Part shown: piece by piece, positions 6,136 to 9,771 of the stretch
How the letters are laid out: the number at the start of each line of letters is the position of its first letter
Numbering within the stretch: position 1 is the stretch's first letter
From: Candidatus Levyibacteriota bacterium
Lineage (GTDB): Bacteria; Patescibacteriota; Microgenomatia; Levybacterales; GWA1-39-11
NCBI GenBank assembly: GCA_016204525.1
Contig: JACQKO010000082.1
Coordinates: 1-9,771, forward strand
Reading direction: 5' to 3'
DNA length: 9,771 nucleotides
The notes under the pieces: model-generated
What the model was told of the DNA's origin: nothing
What the model saw: the letters and a program-made list of their open reading frames with translations, nothing else
Database searches by the model: none
Made by a program: the position numbers and the translations under genes

Positions 6136-7472
6136 AATATCAACCAATTATAGGATTAGAAACACATGTTGAACTTAAAACAAAATCAAAAATGTTTTGC
6201 TCGTGTTCTGCGGATTATTTTGGAAAAGAACCCAATACCTATGTGTGTCCTGTTTGTCTAGGGCTTCCCGGAGCGCTTCCCGTTCCAAACAAAACAGCCA
6301 TTGAATGGTGTATAAAAATAGCTCTTGCACTAAATTGCAAAATTTCAAATATTTCGAAATTCGACCGTAAAAATTACTTCTACCCTGATCTCCCAAAAGG
6401 TTATCAGATCTCGCAATATGATGAACCGTTCGGACTTGAAGGTAACATAAAACTTAAAACTAAAAACATTCGGATTCGCAGGGTTCATATGGAGGAAGAC
6501 ACAGGAAAGTTGTTGCATGCAAACGTTGGTGGCAAAAAAGTTTCGCTAATTGATTTTAATCGTTCGGGGGTTCCGTTGGTTGAAATCGTAACAGAACCGG
6601 ATTTTGAAAATGCCCCACAAGTTGCAGAATATCTTCAGAAGCTCCAGCAGATTATTCGCTATCTTGATGTATCGAATGCGGATATGGAGAAGGGAGACAT
6701 GAGGCTCGAGCCCAATATCTCGTTGGTCTCGAGAATTTCCAATTTCCAATTTCCAATTTCCAGTGAAAATCTACCGAAGTATAAAGTGGAGGTTAAAAAT
6801 ATTAATTCGTTCAGATTTGTGGCAAGAGCTATTGAAGCGGAAATTATTCGTCAGGGAGAATTATTGAATAGAGACGAAACTCCAACTCAAGAAACAAGAG
6901 GATGGGACGAAAAGAAAGGAACAACAGTTTCTCAGCGGTCAAAGGAAGAGGCGCATGATTATCGCTACTTTCCAGAGCCGGACATACCGCCGATTACATT
7001 TGGACTTAGGGAGATTAGGGCTGTTAGGGAGCAAATTCCGGAATTGCCGGATGAGAAACGAAAAAGGTTCGAAAAAGAATATGGCTTATCTTCACATGAT
7101 GTTGATATTTTAACTCGAGAGCGTTCAGCGGCAGATTATTATGAGCAAGCTGTAAAAGATGGGTCAAAGCATAGCCTTACACCAAAGAAAATCGCAAATT
7201 ACATTATTAATAAGAAACCAGATATGGATAAAACGGTTCCGGGAGAACTTGTCGAGCTAATCCTTGTGACACATCAGACAACCGAAGTAAGTTCGGAAGA
7301 GCTGAAACAGGCCGTCAGGCAAGTCTTGCTTGAAAATCCAAAAGCAGTAGGGGATTATAAAGCAGGCAAAACCCAAGTTTTAGGCTTTTTAATAGGTAAA
7401 GTCCGTGCACAACTTCCTCCCAAATCCTCATCGGAAGGTATCCGCGAACTCATTGAACAAGCCCTCAAATAA
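6132..7472 (+). CDS. gatB: Asp-tRNA(Asn)/Glu-tRNA(Gln) amidotransferase subunit B
   Basis: The product is 446 residues. GatB binds the mischarged tRNA, activates its side-chain carboxylate with ATP and transfers ammonia from GatA. IGLETHVELKTKSKMFCSC opens the cradle domain. C23, C25, C39 and C42 (CSC and CPVC) form the zinc site found in many bacterial GatB proteins. RVHMEEDTGKLLH (117-129), DFNRSGVPLVEIV (141-153), GDMRLEPNIS (188-197) and AHDYRYFPEPDIPP (274-287) are catalytic-core blocks. The C-terminal YqeY-like domain ends in GFLIGKVRAQLPP. ATG 6132 overlaps the gatA stop (ATGA), so the pair is coupled. Residues 204-210 (NFQFPIS) are one full translated period of a heptamer array, in a loop that I recall as about 7-9 residues shorter in relatives. 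Confidence 0.95.
   Translation: MKYQPIIGLETHVELKTKSKMFCSCSADYFGKEPNTYVCPVCLGLPGALPVPNKTAIEWCIKIALALNCKISNISKFDRKNYFYPDLPKGYQISQYDEPFGLEGNIKLKTKNIRIRRVHMEEDTGKLLHANVGGKKVSLIDFNRSGVPLVEIVTEPDFENAPQVAEYLQKLQQIIRYLDVSNADMEKGDMRLEPNISLVSRISNFQFPISSENLPKYKVEVKNINSFRFVARAIEAEIIRQGELLNRDETPTQETRGWDEKKGTTVSQRSKEEAHDYRYFPEPDIPPITFGLREIRAVREQIPELPDEKRKRFEKEYGLSSHDVDILTRERSAADYYEQAVKDGSKHSLTPKKIANYIINKKPDMDKTVPGELVELILVTHQTTEVSSEELKQAVRQVLLENPKAVGDYKAGKTQVLGFLIGKVRAQLPPKSSSEGIRELIEQALK
6734..6761 (+). repeat. Perfect heptamer array (AATTTCC)4 inside gatB
   Basis: Four identical AATTTCC units run head to tail within the gatB coding sequence. The translation of 6741-6761 is NFQFPIS, the complete 7-residue period of this heptamer. 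It lies between EPNISL and YKVEVKN, close to the active site in sequence but in a variable loop. The same heptamer family forms the opposed arrays between polX and lemA. Confidence 0.9.
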
Positions 7473-7481
7473 GTGTAGAAT
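7453..7481 (+). promoter_or_regulatory. Candidate promoter for the GGDEF gene, leaderless
   Basis: TTGAAC (7453-7458) and TAGAAT (7476-7481) are separated by exactly 17 bases, and the -10 box ends 7 bases before ATG 7489. The expected start site, about 7488, leaves no leader, and no Shine-Dalgarno is present. It overlaps the end of gatB and marks a possible new transcription unit including dnaE. Confidence 0.6.
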
Positions 7482-7488
7482 TACATCA

Positions 7489-8142
7489 ATGAGCGAGTCT
7501 GAAATATCCGTAAGAAATAAAGGATTTCCAAAAAGGCGAGATACGCAACGATTGTTTTGGGAGAATATGGTAAAACAAAGAGAAAGAAATCCTCAATTAT
7601 CTATACAGGAAAGCATAAGAATTGCCAGAGAAAGAACTGCAGACCAAAAACTAGCAATCAGAGCAAAAGAAAGAACAGGTAAAGATTGGTTAACAGGGCT
7701 ATTAAACAAAAGGGGGCTAAATGAAGCTATAAAGAAAAAAATAGCGGAAGCTAAAAGACAGGGCGCTAAAAGAAACATAACGCATGTAACTATAGACGTA
7801 GACAACTTGAAGAGCAAAAATGATTCAGAGGGACACAAGGAGGGGGATAATCTTTTAAGGAGGGTTGCCAATGCAATCAAAAGTACAGGAAGAGAAGATG
7901 ATCTATATGGAAGGACCGGAGGAGATGAATTTGCAGCCGTTTTTATTGACACAAACGAAGAAAAGGCGCTGGTCTACTGTAAAAGGCTCAAGAATATTTT
8001 GGACGAAACGGGAGATCATGTATCTATGGGGATAGCGCTAATAGATTATTCAAGTCCAGAAATGGTAGAGTCTTCAATACAAGGCTCAGATCTAGCTATG
8101 CTACTGGCTAAGGCCACATATAAGGAGGGGGGGGTCGGATGA
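7489..8142 (+). CDS. GGDEF domain protein, probable diguanylate cyclase (C-terminal frame interrupted)
   Basis: The product as read is 217 residues. Residues 1-65 are charged, mostly helical, with no membrane segment or recognisable sensor. The GGDEF domain follows: DWLTGLLNKRGL (66-77), IDVDNLKSKNDSEGHKEGD (102-120) with the metal-binding Asp, and GGDEF at 144-148. An RxxD inhibitory site (R135-D138) sits exactly five residues before it, so both catalysis (two GTP to cyclic di-GMP) and product inhibition look possible. The protein is probably cytoplasmic. The end is unusual: after a run of eight G (8127-8134) the frame stops at 8140-8142, but the +1 frame continues open for 38 codons to TAA 8249-8251, four bases before dnaE. 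An ATG at 7489 was chosen because it follows a -10 box; the frame is open back into gatB. Arg codons lean towards AGA more than in gatA. Confidence 0.85.
   Translation: MSESEISVRNKGFPKRRDTQRLFWENMVKQRERNPQLSIQESIRIARERTADQKLAIRAKERTGKDWLTGLLNKRGLNEAIKKKIAEAKRQGAKRNITHVTIDVDNLKSKNDSEGHKEGDNLLRRVANAIKSTGREDDLYGRTGGDEFAAVFIDTNEEKALVYCKRLKNILDETGDHVSMGIALIDYSSPEMVESSIQGSDLAMLLAKATYKEGGVG
8122..8134 (+). other. G8 homopolymer behind an AAGGA sequence: likely frameshift point
   Basis: AAGGA is followed by eight G (8127-8134). Six bases beyond the tract, the 0 frame meets TGA at 8140-8142. Removing one G joins residue 215 (KEGG) to the downstream open frame. This could be a sequencing or assembly indel, a phase-variable tract, or a slippery site helped by the Shine-Dalgarno-like AAGGAGG. 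Confidence 0.6.
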
Positions 8143-8251
8143 GCCACTTAGAGCTGGAGATGTCCCTATAAGGTACATTATGAGACCGGCAGAATTAGAA
8201 AAAAGGGCAACCGCGAGACCAACAGCAGAATATGGGAGAAAAGTAGGGTAA
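8135..8251 (+). pseudogene. Out-of-frame continuation of the GGDEF gene
   Basis: In the +1 frame, 38 codons are open to TAA 8249-8251, encoding a mixed-charge tail that starts SDEPLRAGDVPIRYIMRPAE and ends in AEYGRKVG. The full product would be about 253 residues. An open stretch of this length can arise by chance, so the support is the tight 4-base spacing to the dnaE ATG and the lack of any other content in the gap. I do not recognise the tail as a domain. Confidence 0.45.
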
Positions 8252-8255
8252 GCCT

Positions 8256-9771
8256 ATGGCGGATTTTGTGCATCTTCATAATCACAGTGAATATTCCCTA
8301 TTGGATGGATTGTCAAAAGTTCGTCCGATGGTTGAACGAGTAAAAGAGCTGGGGATGAATGCATTGGCAATTACAGACCATGGCGCTCTTTACGGCGCTA
8401 TTACGTTCTATAAGACATGTAAAGAGCTTGGAATTAAGCCAATTATTGGCTGCGAAATTTACATAGCGCCGGGATCAAGGCATGAAAAAACCGTAGATGA
8501 CAAGGACTATAATCATTTGATTTTATTGGCAAAAGATATAGATGGTTATAAAAATCTTCTCAAGATAGTTTCAATATCCCATCTTGAAGGATTTTATTAT
8601 AAACCTCGAACAGACCTTGCGCTTCTTGAAAAGTATAGCAAAGGTATAATTTCTCTATCTTCATGTTTGAACGGATATGTATCAGAGCCTCTGGTTTCAG
8701 GACAGGAGAAAGAGGCAATAAAAAGACTAGAGAGACTAACAGAGATTTATAAAGACGACTTTTATTTAGAGCTTCAAAGACATCCTAATATAGAAGAGCA
8801 GGAGAAACTAAATCAAAAACTATTGGAACTTTCAAAAAAATATGGCGTTCCAATTGTTGCAACCAATGACAATCATTACATCAGGCATGATGATGCACAA
8901 GCTCAGGAAATACTGCTGTGTATTGGAACACAAACTACAATCAACACACCAAACAGAAGCTTATCAATGATCGATTCCCCTGATTTTTACATTAAGTCTT
9001 CTCAAGAAATGAGAGCGATGTTTATAGATCTACCAGAAGCCGTGGAAAATACAGTCAAAATAGCAGAACTGTGCAATCTGGAGCTAGAGCTAGGACGCTG
9101 GATAATGCCACGTTTTGAAGTACCCCATGATTTAACGCCTGCAGAACTTTTAGAACGGCAAGTTTTTGAGGGACTTTTCAAAAGATACAAAAAAATAACG
9201 GCAGAAATTAAAGAAAGAGTGGATATGGAACTTTCGGTAATCATAAAAAAGGGGTATGAAGCTTATTTTTTAATTGTTGCTGATTTCGTAAACTGGGCTA
9301 AGAGTAAGGGAATCTCTGTGGGGCCTGGAAGAGGATCGGCCGCAGGATCTGTAGTATCTTACGCTTTAATTTTAACAGACGTTGATCCTTTTTTCTTCAA
9401 CCTTCCTTTTGAAAGATTCTTAAATCCTTTTAGACCATCGGCGCCGGATATAGATCTTGATTTTGCAGACACAAGACGCGATGAGGTTATCGAATATGTA
9501 ACTTCCAAATATGGAAAGACTAAGGTCGCTCAAATCATCACATTCGGCACGATGGAGGCAAGTCAGGCAGTCCGCGATGCAGGAAGAGCCTTGGGAATGC
9601 CGTATGCTGCCCCAGACAGAATTGCAAAAATGATTCCTCCCGGATGGCAAGGTCATGCAATGACAATAGATAATGCCCTACGTCAAAGTCCAGAACTTTC
9701 CGTAGCTTACAGAACCGAAACAGAAACAAAAAGATTACTCGATTTAGCTAAAAAACTCGAAGGAGTTGCTC
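8256..9771 (+). CDS. dnaE: DNA polymerase III alpha subunit, N-terminal 505 residues (3' truncated)
   Basis: The frame is open from ATG 8256 to the window end. DnaE is the replicative polymerase subunit. The PHP domain opens with HLHNHSEYSLLDG (6-18), followed by AITDHG (38-43), GCEIY (65-69), NHLILLAKD (86-94) and TNDNHY (204-209 region). The ligand positions H8, H10, D17, H42, E67, H87, D205 and H207 are all present, unlike E. coli DnaE, whose PHP site is degenerate; intrinsic proofreading is possible. The polymerase palm begins with GPGRGSAAGS (356-365), and PDIDLDF carries D400 and D402, equivalent to the first two catalytic aspartates of E. coli (D401, D403). The third lies past the window end. 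An AGGGT (8245-8249) 6 bases upstream is a modest Shine-Dalgarno. The gene probably shares a transcript with the GGDEF gene. Confidence 0.95.
   Translation, partial: MADFVHLHNHSEYSLLDGLSKVRPMVERVKELGMNALAITDHGALYGAITFYKTCKELGIKPIIGCEIYIAPGSRHEKTVDDKDYNHLILLAKDIDGYKNLLKIVSISHLEGFYYKPRTDLALLEKYSKGIISLSSCLNGYVSEPLVSGQEKEAIKRLERLTEIYKDDFYLELQRHPNIEEQEKLNQKLLELSKKYGVPIVATNDNHYIRHDDAQAQEILLCIGTQTTINTPNRSLSMIDSPDFYIKSSQEMRAMFIDLPEAVENTVKIAELCNLELELGRWIMPRFEVPHDLTPAELLERQVFEGLFKRYKKITAEIKERVDMELSVIIKKGYEAYFLIVADFVNWAKSKGISVGPGRGSAAGSVVSYALILTDVDPFFFNLPFERFLNPFRPSAPDIDLDFADTRRDEVIEYVTSKYGKTKVAQIITFGTMEASQAVRDAGRALGMPYAAPDRIAKMIPPGWQGHAMTIDNALRQSPELSVAYRTETETKRLLDLAKKLEGVA

Noticed and set aside
590..6761. 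CRISPR-like arrays
   Set aside because: Units are 7 bases, contiguous, without spacers, and no cas genes are present.
7006..7029. Three TTAGGG at 9-base spacing in gatB
   Set aside because: The spacing is three codons and the encoded LREIRAVRE is an ordinary helical segment, so this is probably coincidence of AGG codons and not a repeat element.
7593..7952. 119-residue antisense open frame under the GGDEF gene
   Set aside because: Its composition mirrors the codons of the conserved + strand gene; no start signal or family resemblance. The same holds for the other antisense and out-of-frame open stretches within murT, gatD, gatA, gatB and dnaE.

Overview
The window is an AT-rich, gene-dense stretch of bacterial chromosome with every recognisable gene on the + strand. 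In order it carries: the 3' end of a PolX-type PHP gene, lemA, htpX, murT, gatD (the murein-amidating pair), gatC, gatA, gatB (tRNA amidotransferase), a small GGDEF protein, and the first 505 codons of dnaE. Several features point to a Candidate Phyla Radiation bacterium, with Microgenomates or Katanobacteria-like lineages as my best guess: tight packing, promoters that seem to give leaderless mRNAs, short repeat arrays inside conserved genes, and the mix of genes. This placement rests on recall and inference, not on a marker phylogeny. No tRNA, rRNA, CRISPR array, insertion sequence or convincing rho-independent terminator was seen.

Region 1-2293 holds the PolX PHP domain, then the membrane proteins LemA and HtpX. 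These three genes are separated by two gaps of about 120-130 bp filled with short degenerate repeats. Region 2312-4423 is a murT-gatD unit with a 4-base ATGA overlap; it amidates the D-glutamate of lipid II. Region 4416-7472 is gatCAB, with a 4-base overlap between gatA and gatB; it makes Gln-tRNA(Gln) and/or Asn-tRNA(Asn) by transamidation. Both units use glutamine as nitrogen donor. Region 7453-8251 is a diguanylate-cyclase-like gene with an intact GGDEF motif and I-site; its frame is interrupted at a run of eight G. dnaE begins four bases after the end of the extended frame.

The main unexplained signal is a set of tandem arrays with a 7-base period at 590-617, 646-680, 3489-3516, 3653-3687, 4708-4735 and 6734-6761, plus a more decayed region at 1267-1335. 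The heptamer differs between sites, but the period is always 7. The arrays lie in intergenic DNA, at gene starts, across a stop/start junction and inside conserved coding sequence. Because 7 is coprime to 3, one 21-base period gives a 7-residue peptide (NFQFPIS in GatB, KSQKPKA in GatD). Other points of interest are a 10-bp perfect palindrome inside murT at a likely in-frame insertion, three -10 boxes placed 6-7 bases before start codons, and the G8 frameshift in the GGDEF gene.
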